Shown here piece after piece: positions 45,189 through 53,915 of a stretch of 64,000 nucleotides of DNA. Made by a program: the position numbers and the translations under genes. The DNA is taken from the NCBI GenBank assembly GCA_027620075.1, contig JAQCEY010000001.1, positions 512,718-576,717 on the forward strand, written 5' to 3'. Below the pieces are notes generated by a model, which saw only the letters and a list, made by a program, of their open reading frames with translations, was not told the DNA's origin and searched no databases. Numbering within the stretch: the first letter of the stretch is position 1; each line of letters begins with the position of its first letter. This DNA is from Pseudomonadota bacterium. Its GTDB lineage: Bacteria > Pseudomonadota > Alphaproteobacteria > Rickettsiales > UBA6187.

Positions 45189-45247
45189 AATCCTAATATT
45201 ATATAGTATTTTCTAGTTAAAAGAAAAAACTATGCAACTTTTATTAT

Positions 45248-45288
45248 ACGACTTGTCACCCCGTTATAAAAACGGGGTGACAAGTCGT
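45248..45288. repeat. Perfect 18-bp hairpin
   Basis: ACGACTTGTCACCCCGTT (45248-45265), a 5-base loop, and AACGGGGTGACAAGTCGT (45271-45288). It contains the TGTCA/TGACA core of the dispersed repeat family and could end transcription of the preceding ankyrin gene. The rest of the 319-base gap (45189-45507) is AT-rich with no gene. Confidence 0.85.
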
Positions 45289-45507
45289 AGTTCTGCTCGA
45301 ATTAGAAAACGCTACATACTTTCAATTCATTGTCATCATCTAAATATCAAAGTATTTAAAAGTATAATTAAAAAGTGAATTTTCTACTTTTAGTAGTTGT
45401 AATTTTTATGAATATGGTTTTTATATTAGATGATATCTATAATTTATAGATATTTAATAATAAAAATTTTAATAAGTATGAAATTTTAAATATAAGGATA
45501 TGAAATC

Positions 45508-46665
45508 ATGAAACCTGCCATCACAGCCGCTTTTATAGGAACTTTAATGGGACAAAATAGGGAAGGACTAAATTCGGGAGGCATTGCAAATACTCCGAGA
45601 TTCGCCCCTGATAAGCCGCCAAGCTTTGCCGACAGGGTTAGCGGGTTGCAGTATCAGATAGGTATGGGCGATGCCGACTTAGGCGATGATGATAAAAAGC
45701 CATTCGATATCAGTAAGTTTTTTAAGTTTGATCCTAAAACGCTTATTTCGAATAAAGAAAAACTTTCAGCACGGCAATTGCAAAGTATGGTCAATGAAGG
45801 GGATTTTGAGGGAGTAAATAACGCTTATAAGACAGGCGGTGCTAATCCCGACCTTAAATTCGATATAAAGGATAAAAACGGCAAAGTAGTAAGTAGCGGT
45901 AATAATATGGCTCACATTCTTGCTAACGAACTAAATAATAAAGAAGGGCTTGAAAGCCGTATCATGCCTTTGTTTTCCGCAATGAGAGAGTATGCAACTA
46001 GCGGCGGAAATCTATCCGAGCCAAATAGTGCCGGAGAAACACCTACGGCAATTATAGAGAAAAGCGGAGGAGATGATAAAGGACGGGATTACAGATCGGA
46101 GCTTAAGGGCGACATAGAACGCTATAAAGCCGAGCAGATGGGAATGTTTTATGCCGATGATAAAGGATATGTATTTTCAGGGCCTCAAAAATATGCAAGC
46201 TACTCAAGCCCTACCGAGCAGATGTTAAATTTGGTTTATCAGTCCGGTGATAAAATTTCAGAAAAAGGAAAGCAGCGGATTTCTAACCTTATCGAATCAG
46301 GTGCAGACTTTGATACGAAAATCGGTAAGATTTTTGAAGGTACAAAGGACGAGGAAACGGTAAAGGATCGTGATTCGACTCTTGCAGATATAGCCGTTCA
46401 AAACTGGGGTTCTAAAATGGCCAAACAGGCATTTGAAATGGCAGGTGCTGTTAAAAAAATTGATGATTTTGTAGAAAAAAATATCGGCGAAGATTTTGAT
46501 AGCCTGAAAAAACCAGTTAATTTGATGAAAGCGTCAAAAGGAAGACAGGAAGAGGAACTTAACAGGCTTCTTGCTACCCGAGAATTAAGCGGACTTTATA
46601 AGGAGTTCGATGAATCGGCAGAACAATTCAAAGGTGGTAACAAAAGTCAGGGATTGGGCAAATAG
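45508..46665 (+). CDS. Secreted ankyrin-like protein (paralog family member 3)
   Basis: 385 residues. The start MKPAITAAFIGTLMGQ resembles a short export signal and is followed by PSFADRVSG, the same motif as in the neighbours. Ankyrin-like units: KTGGANPDLKFDIKDKNGK with GNNMAHILANEL, EYATSGGNLSEPNSAGETPT, and LIESGADFDTKIGKIF followed by STLADIAVQNWGSKMAKQAF. The order of blocks is the same as in the proteins at 37198 and 44184. The AAGGA upstream of the ATG is a good ribosome site. Target and secretion route are unknown. Confidence 0.75.
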   Translation: MKPAITAAFIGTLMGQNREGLNSGGIANTPRFAPDKPPSFADRVSGLQYQIGMGDADLGDDDKKPFDISKFFKFDPKTLISNKEKLSARQLQSMVNEGDFEGVNNAYKTGGANPDLKFDIKDKNGKVVSSGNNMAHILANELNNKEGLESRIMPLFSAMREYATSGGNLSEPNSAGETPTAIIEKSGGDDKGRDYRSELKGDIERYKAEQMGMFYADDKGYVFSGPQKYASYSSPTEQMLNLVYQSGDKISEKGKQRISNLIESGADFDTKIGKIFEGTKDEETVKDRDSTLADIAVQNWGSKMAKQAFEMAGAVKKIDDFVEKNIGEDFDSLKKPVNLMKASKGRQEEELNRLLATRELSGLYKEFDESAEQFKGGNKSQGLGK

Positions 46666-46959
46666 TTCATATCTGCAATAGGTTTTTTAGATGTAAATAC
46701 GGATAATCGAAGTATTACCGATGACGGCTTTTATTCGTCAAAAGTCGGCTACACTGTCCGCAGTTCCAACCGATATATAGCAGATTAGCTTAAGAATCGG
46801 ACAAGGAAATGAAGGCGAAGTTTAGATAACCTAAATGAGCCTAACATTAACGATGTCCAAACTTAAGATAATCATGCTATCGTATAAAAATACAGTTGTT
46901 AATATGTACTACTTCGGTTATCCTGATAACTTTTTATTAATTAAAAAGTATAGAAAATC

Positions 46960-47376
46960 ATGAAGTCATTAAAAAACATTGCACCTATATTACTTGCTAC
47001 TAACCCTGATCTTGTTTCCGCATTTTCATCTTTGTCAGGTGACAAAAATTTGCCTGATAAGAATAAAATTCAAAATTCGGTCGGCTTTGTTGAAAAAACA
47101 GATATCAAACGTAAAAAATGGGGGTTTATGGATGGTCTGGAAGATAAAACTTATAGCACCACTTCTAAAAAAAATAATACTAGTGTTACGGAAGATAAAC
47201 CCGAGATTATTCAAGGCGTGGTGTGCAAAGACGGTGTTTGCTACCTTAGCTTCGGTGACGAAAAAAACGATAACGTACAACAAAATCATAATGATCTTTT
47301 TGTAGTTGATGACAGTTCTAGTTTTGTAAACAAATATACTAAAACAAAAGATGACAATCAGGGAATGCAGCGATAA
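46960..47376 (+). CDS. Small exported protein related to the ankyrin-like family N-terminus
   Basis: 138 residues with an N-terminal hydrophobic segment (MKSLKNIAPILLATNPDLVS) and a WGFMDGLEDKT motif equivalent to the GFVDR / SFADR motif of the two preceding genes. It lacks ankyrin units and ends in a hydrophilic tail with the single segment VVCKDGVCYLSFGD. It could be a shortened paralog. The gap before it (46666-46959) holds no gene. Confidence 0.6.
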   Translation: MKSLKNIAPILLATNPDLVSAFSSLSGDKNLPDKNKIQNSVGFVEKTDIKRKKWGFMDGLEDKTYSTTSKKNNTSVTEDKPEIIQGVVCKDGVCYLSFGDEKNDNVQQNHNDLFVVDDSSSFVNKYTKTKDDNQGMQR

Positions 47377-47559
47377 AACTTATTTATGTTATAGCTAAAT
47401 AAATAAACGGCTATGCTGAACAAGTTTGATAATTTATATATCGGTCGAACACTCCCGATACTTTCATTCCATTTTAATTTTGACTTTTTATTAAATTTAC
47501 TATATTCCGTTCCCACAATTATTAAAAAGCAGTTCAAAATAAGAAACGCTTTAAATTGT

Positions 47560-47645
47560 GCCTCTGTGGCGGAACCGGTAGACGCGCTGGATTCAAAATC
47601 CAGTTCTTTTAAAGAGTGAGGGTTCGATTCCCTCCGGAGGCACCA
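47560..47645 (+). tRNA. tRNA-Leu (anticodon CAA)
   Basis: An 86-nt class II tRNA: acceptor GCCTCTG / CGGAGGC, anticodon stem CTGGA/TCCAG around the loop TTCAAAA (CAA, 47594-47596), a long variable arm, the T-arm GAGGGTTCGATTCCCTC and encoded CCA. The integrase gene starts 160 bases downstream, and degenerate copies of the tRNA 3' end occur near 56616, so this tRNA is the likely attachment site of the second island. Confidence 0.96.
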
Positions 47646-47681
47646 CTTATTCTTCTTTTATTTTCTATTAACGTCCATTTA

Positions 47682-47800
47682 AGCTTTACTTTACAAGGCT
47701 TTTAGGCTTAACTGTCGTCCAGTGGCTTCCACTAACATTTACTAACATACCCCCATATCGGGGGGTATTTGTGGGGGTATCAATTTATTGCTGGGGGTAT
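47682..47800. other. Left attachment/arm region of the tRNA-Leu island
   Basis: CTTTACTTTACAAGGCTTTT (47682 on) recurs at about 56667 and, less exactly, at about 56752. Between 47746 and 47800 the unit GGGGGTAT (or its complement) occurs four times just ahead of the integrase gene. Two more copies with similar spacing lie at about 56530-56552. This pattern fits arm-type integrase binding sites. Confidence 0.55.
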
Positions 47801-47804
47801 CTAG

Positions 47805-49022
47805 ATGAAACTTACGAATACTGCGGTAGTTAACGCAAAGCCAAGAGATAAAGACTATAAGATGTTTGACGGTGGGGGTATGTTCCTACTGGTCAAAAAA
47901 GATGGTTCTAAGTATTGGCGGCTTAAATACAGGGTTTCCGGCAAAGAGAAGCTTTTAGCGTTGGGGGTATTTCCGCAAACAACTCTTAAGGAAGCTAGAG
48001 ATAAAAAAGAAGATGCACGTAAACTAATAGAAAATGGCCAAGACCCAAGCGCAGTTAAGCAAGAAGCTAAACAACAAGCCATAGCTGAAGTTAAAAACAC
48101 ATTTGAAAACGTGGCCAAAGCATGGCATGCCGACAATATAGAGCGATGGACACCGGAAAATGCCCTTCGTATCTGGCGCAGGTTAGAGCGCAATATAATT
48201 CCAACTCTTGGCAAAAAGGCTGTTAATGACATTAAACCCTCTGAAATTCTGGCCTTAATACAGGTTATGGAAAAAAGAGACGCAACTTATCTTTCCAAAA
48301 AAACATTACAAACATGCGCCGCCGTTTTCCGTTATGCAAAAGCTTCAGATATGACGGAATTTAATCCAGCAGCAGACCTAAAGGATGCTCTAAAGCCTCA
48401 TAAGGTAAAACACCACCCAACTATTGATGCAGAGGAGCTTCCGACCTTTCTTAAAAAACTAGAAGGTATTCCAGCAGCAGCAACAAATAAAATGTCCGTT
48501 CGTTTACTATTACTTACTTTCTTACGTCAGGGAGAGCTTCGCAAGTGTAAATGGGAATATATCGACTTCGACAAAAAGGAAATGACCGTCCCTGCTGAAA
48601 TTATGAAAACACGCGATGCTCATATTGTTCCACTTGCACCTCAGGCAATAGAGCTTTTAAAAGAGATACATATATATAATGGTTGGAGTGATTATATATT
48701 TCCGGCGATGAACAGGCGCAAGAATCCATATATAAGCGAAAACACTATAAACAATATCATTCATAAGATGGGCTATAAGGGTGAAATGGTGGCGCACGGG
48801 GCAAGGTCTCTTGCCAGTACCATCTTAAATGAACATGGCTTCAAAGATGATGTTATAGAAAAACAGCTTGCTCATAAAGACGCTAACCAGATACGCGCTA
48901 TATATAACCGTGCAGAGTACCTGCCCGAACGCCACGCCATGATGGAGTGGTGGGCGCAGTATTTAGAAAGAGCCGAAAATGGCGGCGGCAATGTTGTTGA
49001 AGGAAAGTTTGGTAATGCCTGA
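47805..49022 (+). CDS. int: Tyrosine-family site-specific integrase (P4-type)
   Basis: 405 residues. An N-terminal arm-binding DUF4102 domain (LTNTAVVNAKPRDKDYKMFD, GGMFLLVKKDGSKYWRLKYR, LGVFPQTTLKEARDK) and a SAM-like core-binding domain precede the catalytic domain with RQGELRKCKWEYID (Arg), HGARSLASTILNEHGF (HxxR) and a late Tyr. It inserts and excises genomic islands at tRNA genes and is placed just after tRNA-Leu, as is usual for P4-like islands. Its 3' end overlaps the SIR2-like gene by eight bases. Confidence 0.94.
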   Translation: MKLTNTAVVNAKPRDKDYKMFDGGGMFLLVKKDGSKYWRLKYRVSGKEKLLALGVFPQTTLKEARDKKEDARKLIENGQDPSAVKQEAKQQAIAEVKNTFENVAKAWHADNIERWTPENALRIWRRLERNIIPTLGKKAVNDIKPSEILALIQVMEKRDATYLSKKTLQTCAAVFRYAKASDMTEFNPAADLKDALKPHKVKHHPTIDAEELPTFLKKLEGIPAAATNKMSVRLLLLTFLRQGELRKCKWEYIDFDKKEMTVPAEIMKTRDAHIVPLAPQAIELLKEIHIYNGWSDYIFPAMNRRKNPYISENTINNIIHKMGYKGEMVAHGARSLASTILNEHGFKDDVIEKQLAHKDANQIRAIYNRAEYLPERHAMMEWWAQYLERAENGGGNVVEGKFGNA

Positions 49023-49653
49023 AACAAAGAAATCTATTGACCCAAATTATGTAAAATATGTGAAAGAACGTAGGGTATTTATTTTAGGAGCGGGATTTTC
49101 TGCTGCGGCTGGCATTCCTATGACAGGAGAACTATTACAAGCAGCAATGGAGAAATGCAAAAAGGAATGTCCTGGTTTCTACGAAAGAATATGTGGCTAT
49201 ACACAAGCGTACTTCGATTTGGAAGACTCCGAACCTGATTACACTAATTTATCATTTCCTGAAATAGCTACATATTTACATTATATTGAATTAAGGGAAT
49301 ATGGCGGAGGTGAGCGCTGGAATAATAATGGCTCAAAAGAAAATTTAGCATTACGCTTTTATTTATCTAAAACCATTTGTGAATTAACACCCTCGATAGA
49401 AAATATTCCTGATTTATACATTAAGTTTGCTGAACAATTAACCGCAGGTGATATAATTTTAACATTTAATTGGGATTGTTTACTAGAGTTGTGTTTAGAG
49501 AAGGCTGGGCAAGAATACTCCTACTTGCAAGAGGATAATAAAATAACAATAGTTAAATTACATGGATCAATTAATTGGCGCTTGGATAAAGATGAAGAGA
49601 CTGATTATCAACTAAATGTAAGGTTCATTACTCTTCTGGGGAAAAGAATCTAG
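49015..49653 (+). CDS. SIR2-like domain protein, C-terminally truncated
   Basis: 212 residues from the ATG at 49015. Features of SIR2_2-type proteins are present: an NAD-binding start (VFILGAGFSAAAGIPMTGEL), LTFNWDCLLELCL and KLHGSINW. The usual C-terminal part of the domain, which follows KLHGSINW, is replaced by about 20 unrelated residues and a stop, so the gene is probably broken. SIR2-like proteins of this kind are often NAD-consuming anti-phage defence effectors, and a place directly behind an integrase is typical of defence cargo. Its function here is inference. Confidence 0.7.
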   Translation: MPETKKSIDPNYVKYVKERRVFILGAGFSAAAGIPMTGELLQAAMEKCKKECPGFYERICGYTQAYFDLEDSEPDYTNLSFPEIATYLHYIELREYGGGERWNNNGSKENLALRFYLSKTICELTPSIENIPDLYIKFAEQLTAGDIILTFNWDCLLELCLEKAGQEYSYLQEDNKITIVKLHGSINWRLDKDEETDYQLNVRFITLLGKRI

Positions 49654-49913
49654 TAGCCCAAAATCATTTGTTGATGCGACCAAAAAAGGGTATGACGTCA
49701 TATAATTGAACCTCTAAAAATATATGATTTAATCTATAATAGAGGCATGAAAACTATTCTCATTTAATCCTTTGTATTACTTACACATGATTATTACTTA
49801 TAAAAATTTTCGCTCTAAATATGAGCATAAGAATAAACACTTAAGCAATCACACAACTATTTTATGTTATTATATCACAAAATAATGTAATTTTAAAATA
49901 TTTATACATCACA

Positions 49914-49958
49914 CTTCTAAGCTGTGGGTCAGAGGTTCGAATCCTCTAGGGCAGGCCA
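49914..49958 (+). tRNA. 3' half of a tRNA-Arg (UCU), probable attachment-site remnant
   Basis: From the anticodon loop CTTCTAA (TCT) through the 3' anticodon strand, variable loop, a complete T-arm (AGAGGTTCGAATCCTCT), AGGGCAG, discriminator G and CCA. The 5' half is missing: the five bases before the loop cannot form the anticodon stem. Island integration into tRNA genes leaves such 3' copies at the far end. The rest of the 49654-49991 gap shows no gene. Confidence 0.75.
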
Positions 49959-49991
49959 TTTTTCTTATTAATAAAAATATTGTTAGGATAA

Positions 49992-51560
49992 TTAAGTATT
50001 CATAGGTAGCCATAATGTAAATGTGCTTCCTTTACCATACTCGCTTTCTGCGGTTAGATCTCCCCCCATTATTCTGGCAAACTTACGTGATACTGCAAGG
50101 CCTAGTCCGGTGCCTCCATATTTGCGCGTTATTGAACCGTCTCCTTGAGAGAATGATTCAAAAATAGAAGTTAAGTGTTCTTCCTTAATGCCTATACCTG
50201 TATCGGAAACTGTAAATTTAAAGACCTCTTTATCATTAAAGGTATCAATATAAACTGATAGTTCAATAGTTCCGTCAGACGTGAATTTACAAGCATTATT
50301 TACAAGATTAACTAAACACTGGGTCAATTTTGTAGGCTCACAAAAAACCATTTCAATTTCATCAGACACATTTATTACAAGCTTGTTATTATTCTTCTCG
50401 GCACCAACTATGCAAATATTCTCAACATTGCTTATAATCGGAGCAATATATGAGTCTTCCAAAGTAAGGTCCATTTTGCCGGATTCTATCCTTGATAGGT
50501 CTAACACGTCATTTATAACATTAGACAGATGTTTAGCAGAGGAGTGTATCTTTTTCAAATCACCCTGCCCTGTTTTTACCCCTTCATCCAAAAGATCTTC
50601 CTGTAAAAGCTCACAATAGCCCATGATAGCATTTAACGGAGTTCTAAGCTCATGGCTCATATTAGCAAGGAAATTACCTTTAGCACGACTTGCTTCCTCT
50701 ACCTTCTTAGTATGTTCATTCATATATTTGTGGTATGATTTTAATTGGGTCAACATCGACTCAAAACTCTTTCCTAATATACTTATCTCATCATTGTCAT
50801 TTTCTCTTAATTTAGATTTTTCAATGTACACAGATTCCATATCCTCACCGTTAGAATCGGCAATTTTATTTGCAATTGATGAAATATAAACAACGGTAGC
50901 CACCTTGGGTTTTATTAATGAATATGCAACAAATATAGTAATTATAATGATTATTATAGAAACTAGAGAGCTTTGCATTATTAACAACTTTTTGCGATGC
51001 TTTATATAATCAAGCGAGAAGCCCATTCTAACAACACCTAGATTCTCCAATGGTTCTTGTTCAGATTGTCCCATACTATCGTTTAAACCATCATCTTCAG
51101 GAAAATCAGAGTCTTCCATGCTTCTTACCAGAACTACTGTAGAAAAATCATAGCCCTTAATTTCCTTTGAATTAGAGACCATAAAATATGGCTGTATTAA
51201 AGATGAAGTTGTTTGATTAGCCTTTTGGGACAGAGAGTCTGTTAGAATTTTTCCAACAAGTTCTTCATCACTGGCAGCCAATACTTTTCCTTTGTGGTTT
51301 GTTATAACTACATAATCAACATCCGGTTGCCTCATACGCCCCGCAATAAGTTCATTTAATATTACAGAGTCCTCAGTTAATAAACCGTAATAACTATCAT
51401 ATGCAAAGTTTGATGTGCTGGCCTCACCTCTTTTTTGAATCTCTTCCTTTAACTCTTGTGTAATCCAACTCATAAAGAACAGGTTAAGTGATACACAGAC
51501 GGCAATGACCACTAAACTAATAAACAATATAGATTTGTATTTTAAACTTCTATTGCGCAT
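49992..51560 (-). CDS. Membrane sensor histidine kinase
   Basis: 522 residues. A membrane helix at about 10-30, a periplasmic sensor region of about 160 residues, a second helix (about 195-218, SSLVSIIIIIITIFVAYSLI) and a HAMP-like linker precede the kinase. H-box: NFLANMSHELRTPLNAIMGY; N-box: NLVNNACKFTSDG; G boxes: DTGIGIKEEH and YGGTGLGLAVSRKFA. It should autophosphorylate and signal to a response regulator. It is the last gene of a four-gene leftward unit with a binding protein, an outer-membrane protein and a REC-kinase. Confidence 0.9.
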   Translation of the reverse strand: MRNRSLKYKSILFISLVVIAVCVSLNLFFMSWITQELKEEIQKRGEASTSNFAYDSYYGLLTEDSVILNELIAGRMRQPDVDYVVITNHKGKVLAASDEELVGKILTDSLSQKANQTTSSLIQPYFMVSNSKEIKGYDFSTVVLVRSMEDSDFPEDDGLNDSMGQSEQEPLENLGVVRMGFSLDYIKHRKKLLIMQSSLVSIIIIIITIFVAYSLIKPKVATVVYISSIANKIADSNGEDMESVYIEKSKLRENDNDEISILGKSFESMLTQLKSYHKYMNEHTKKVEEASRAKGNFLANMSHELRTPLNAIMGYCELLQEDLLDEGVKTGQGDLKKIHSSAKHLSNVINDVLDLSRIESGKMDLTLEDSYIAPIISNVENICIVGAEKNNNKLVINVSDEIEMVFCEPTKLTQCLVNLVNNACKFTSDGTIELSVYIDTFNDKEVFKFTVSDTGIGIKEEHLTSIFESFSQGDGSITRKYGGTGLGLAVSRKFARIMGGDLTAESEYGKGSTFTLWLPMNT

Positions 51561-51613
51561 TTGTTTAATAAAATTAGTTTTGTTATCAAATCGCCCTCTG
51601 TATTTTTGGGTTG

Positions 51614-52531
51614 TTAATGCTTATGGCCTATTAGAACGAGCGTTTTCTCATTTAAGAATGTTACAAATTTTTCCGGCTCAAAGCCTACAATAGATTTCAT
51701 ATCTGCAGATAAAGAAGCACTACACAGTTTTTCCCCTAATAAAACGCCCGTTGCATGGTAATCTAATTCAAGTGCGAATAAGAAACCAGCTTTAGTAAGG
51801 TGTTCCGAATAAACCAATGTAGGCACGTTATTTTCTATAGCTATACGAATAATGAAACGGTATGAGTCCTTATTTATGATAACGGGATCAGGAATAAACA
51901 TAATCGCGTCATTCATTTTTATAGATTCCCTCAAAGCACTTGGTACATCCTTATTATCTGAAACCATCTTTAAATTTAGTTTAATACCGACCATTTTTGC
52001 AGCTTCATGTAACTCCGCAATTATATCATTATTATAACCTTCACTATGTATGATTCCTATTGTCTGCACATTTCCCACACGTTCTCTAAATTGCTTAAAC
52101 TGGTTAATAAAAGGTGCTCTTAGTGATATTCCATGCATATTGCTTTTATGAATTCTTGTTTGTATGGCAGGAGTAACCAAGCTGTAAAAAACCTTTTCTT
52201 CAAAACCCTCTTGTTCCACCAACGATGTTGCGGGATCTCCAATAGAATAAATAACTTTCGGGTGTTCCGGATTATTTCTAATATGTGATTTTATTTCATC
52301 AACTAAGGTTTTACCTTTTTTTAATTTTCCATCCATATCATACATATGAATTGCACCAGATTGACCGCACCCCTTATTTAGCCCGTCTACGATCTGCTTA
52401 CTTTGCGGAGTTTCTTTTGTATTGAAAATATATATCTGTATACGATTTTTACCGCTTGCCTCAGCAATTGTTATGCTGAAGCCTAATATAACGACAACAA
52501 TGATCTGTATATTTTTAAAATATCGCAACAT
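51614..52531 (-). CDS. COG2984-type periplasmic binding protein
   Basis: 305 residues with a signal peptide (MLRYFKNIQIIVVVILGFSI, cleavage near AEA). The two-lobed binding-protein pattern of the ABC-substrate-binding COG2984 family is visible: IYIFNTKETPQSKQIVDGLN, KVIYSIGDPATSLVEQE, VFYSLVTPAIQ, TIGIIHSEGYNNDIIAELHE, AIMFIPDPVIINKDS and NVPTLVYSEHLTKAGFLFAL. No ABC permease or ATPase is near. In this setting it probably presents a ligand to the histidine kinase 53 bases downstream, as such proteins do in other kinase operons. Confidence 0.82.
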   Translation of the reverse strand: MLRYFKNIQIIVVVILGFSITIAEASGKNRIQIYIFNTKETPQSKQIVDGLNKGCGQSGAIHMYDMDGKLKKGKTLVDEIKSHIRNNPEHPKVIYSIGDPATSLVEQEGFEEKVFYSLVTPAIQTRIHKSNMHGISLRAPFINQFKQFRERVGNVQTIGIIHSEGYNNDIIAELHEAAKMVGIKLNLKMVSDNKDVPSALRESIKMNDAIMFIPDPVIINKDSYRFIIRIAIENNVPTLVYSEHLTKAGFLFALELDYHATGVLLGEKLCSASLSADMKSIVGFEPEKFVTFLNEKTLVLIGHKH

Positions 52532-52579
52532 TATTTTTTTACCTTATTAAAACTTTTTTACACCCAGCATATAACTTCA

Positions 52580-53872
52580 TTACAGATTCATCTTTAATGC
52601 TAATTGATGCACCCTACTTGCACGAATCCCGTGCTTATCAAGAGCGTATTTCATACCATATTCAATAAATAGATCCTTAGCCGTTTTCAGCCTTAGTCCA
52701 AAAGCAAGATCGGTAGTATGGTCACCACTGCCATCTTTTCTTGTTAATTCATGGCTTCCTATTGCTTCTATACTTAAGGACAACATTCTATCATTTGTAA
52801 ATTGGCGGTAATATTCAGCGCCTACTACATAATCAAATTCATCCTGCCCTAAATACCCTGCATTAAATTCATAACCAACATTTGCATGCAGGCCAAAACC
52901 AAACGTTTCAAACGGAAATGATCTTGAAGCCAAAAGCATTGGCTTCGCACCATAATAGTCTATTCCTTGTAAATTATTAGCATCACCGGTTGGAAACCTT
53001 ACCTCCAAAACTGAAGCCAGTTGTGTTTGGTCTCCTGAATATAGTGCATATTTTGCCCTTAAAGAAAAATCCCCAACACTTGTATACTCGCCATCCGCTG
53101 TAGAATAAGTTGGATCGACTGCCGGATCAAATGAATGTATTGTGCCTGGAAAGAACTGCTTAGTTTCATTTTCAATAAAGGTCGCATTTGCCTTTGCTAT
53201 TAATCTTGTATGAATAATAGGGACTAAGACACCGAAATCCAGTTTATCAGTTATTCCGTAGCTACCATATAATGCTAGAACATGATTAGTGAGGTCTATT
53301 TCAGTATCTACTTGAATATAATCTCGTTCAAACTCATAACATGCTCCTGCAGGTCCACCAATACATATATTAGGCTCAGCTAAATCAACATGCGCAAGGG
53401 TCAGTCTTACACCATTCAAACTTTGTCCATTATAGTGAGTATATTTCGTATACGTATAAGATGCCCCAAGATTAAGGCGACCTTTCCCTAGCGTTCCTGC
53501 ATGTTCAGTGAACACTCCTCCCTGTGCATTAGCTACGGAAGTAAATTCTCCTGTTATTTCATCATATACAAATTCGGTTCCACCGCCACCACTTGAAGTA
53601 GTTACGGCTGAATCCTGAGCTGCTCTTGATAGTTGCGCAAATTCATTAAGCGATGCAGAAGTAAAATGTGCAGCATGATTAAATCCTCCTGAAATAGTTA
53701 AAGTAATACCGTCTCCACCATATAGTGATTCAATTACCTTATTTAGATCAGTATCCGCAGATGCAGACCTGCCTAAAATGCCCGCACAAACAAACGTACA
53801 AATAGATAGCAATGTCACCATTCTTTTTTTGTATGTTTGAGTATATATCTCAATTCTCATATTTATTTTCAT
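52580..53872 (-). CDS. Outer-membrane beta-barrel protein (MetA-pathway 'transporter' type)
   Basis: 430 residues with an N-terminal signal (MVTLLSICTFVCAGILGRSA...; the first ATG at 53872 adds 17 residues). The mature protein is rich in aromatic, alternating strands: GRLNLGASYTYTKYTHYNGQ, VGDFSLRAKYALYSGDQT, ASVLEVRFPTGDANNLQG and HQLALKMNL at the C-terminus. This matches outer-membrane channels of the phenol meta-pathway (COG4313-like) family. Its presence in an operon with a binding protein and two kinases suggests uptake of, or sensing through, a specific small molecule. Confidence 0.7.
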   Translation of the reverse strand: MKINMRIEIYTQTYKKRMVTLLSICTFVCAGILGRSASADTDLNKVIESLYGGDGITLTISGGFNHAAHFTSASLNEFAQLSRAAQDSAVTTSSGGGGTEFVYDEITGEFTSVANAQGGVFTEHAGTLGKGRLNLGASYTYTKYTHYNGQSLNGVRLTLAHVDLAEPNICIGGPAGACYEFERDYIQVDTEIDLTNHVLALYGSYGITDKLDFGVLVPIIHTRLIAKANATFIENETKQFFPGTIHSFDPAVDPTYSTADGEYTSVGDFSLRAKYALYSGDQTQLASVLEVRFPTGDANNLQGIDYYGAKPMLLASRSFPFETFGFGLHANVGYEFNAGYLGQDEFDYVVGAEYYRQFTNDRMLSLSIEAIGSHELTRKDGSGDHTTDLAFGLRLKTAKDLFIEYGMKYALDKHGIRASRVHQLALKMNL

Positions 53873-53915
53873 AACTTAAATACCTTTTTAATTATAATTA
53901 ACAAAATACCTTCCA

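Noticed and set aside
47413..47619. 68-codon forward frame ending in tRNA-Leu
   Set aside because: Its end lies within the tRNA-Leu gene and its sequence is low-complexity and hydrophobic; it is a chance frame.
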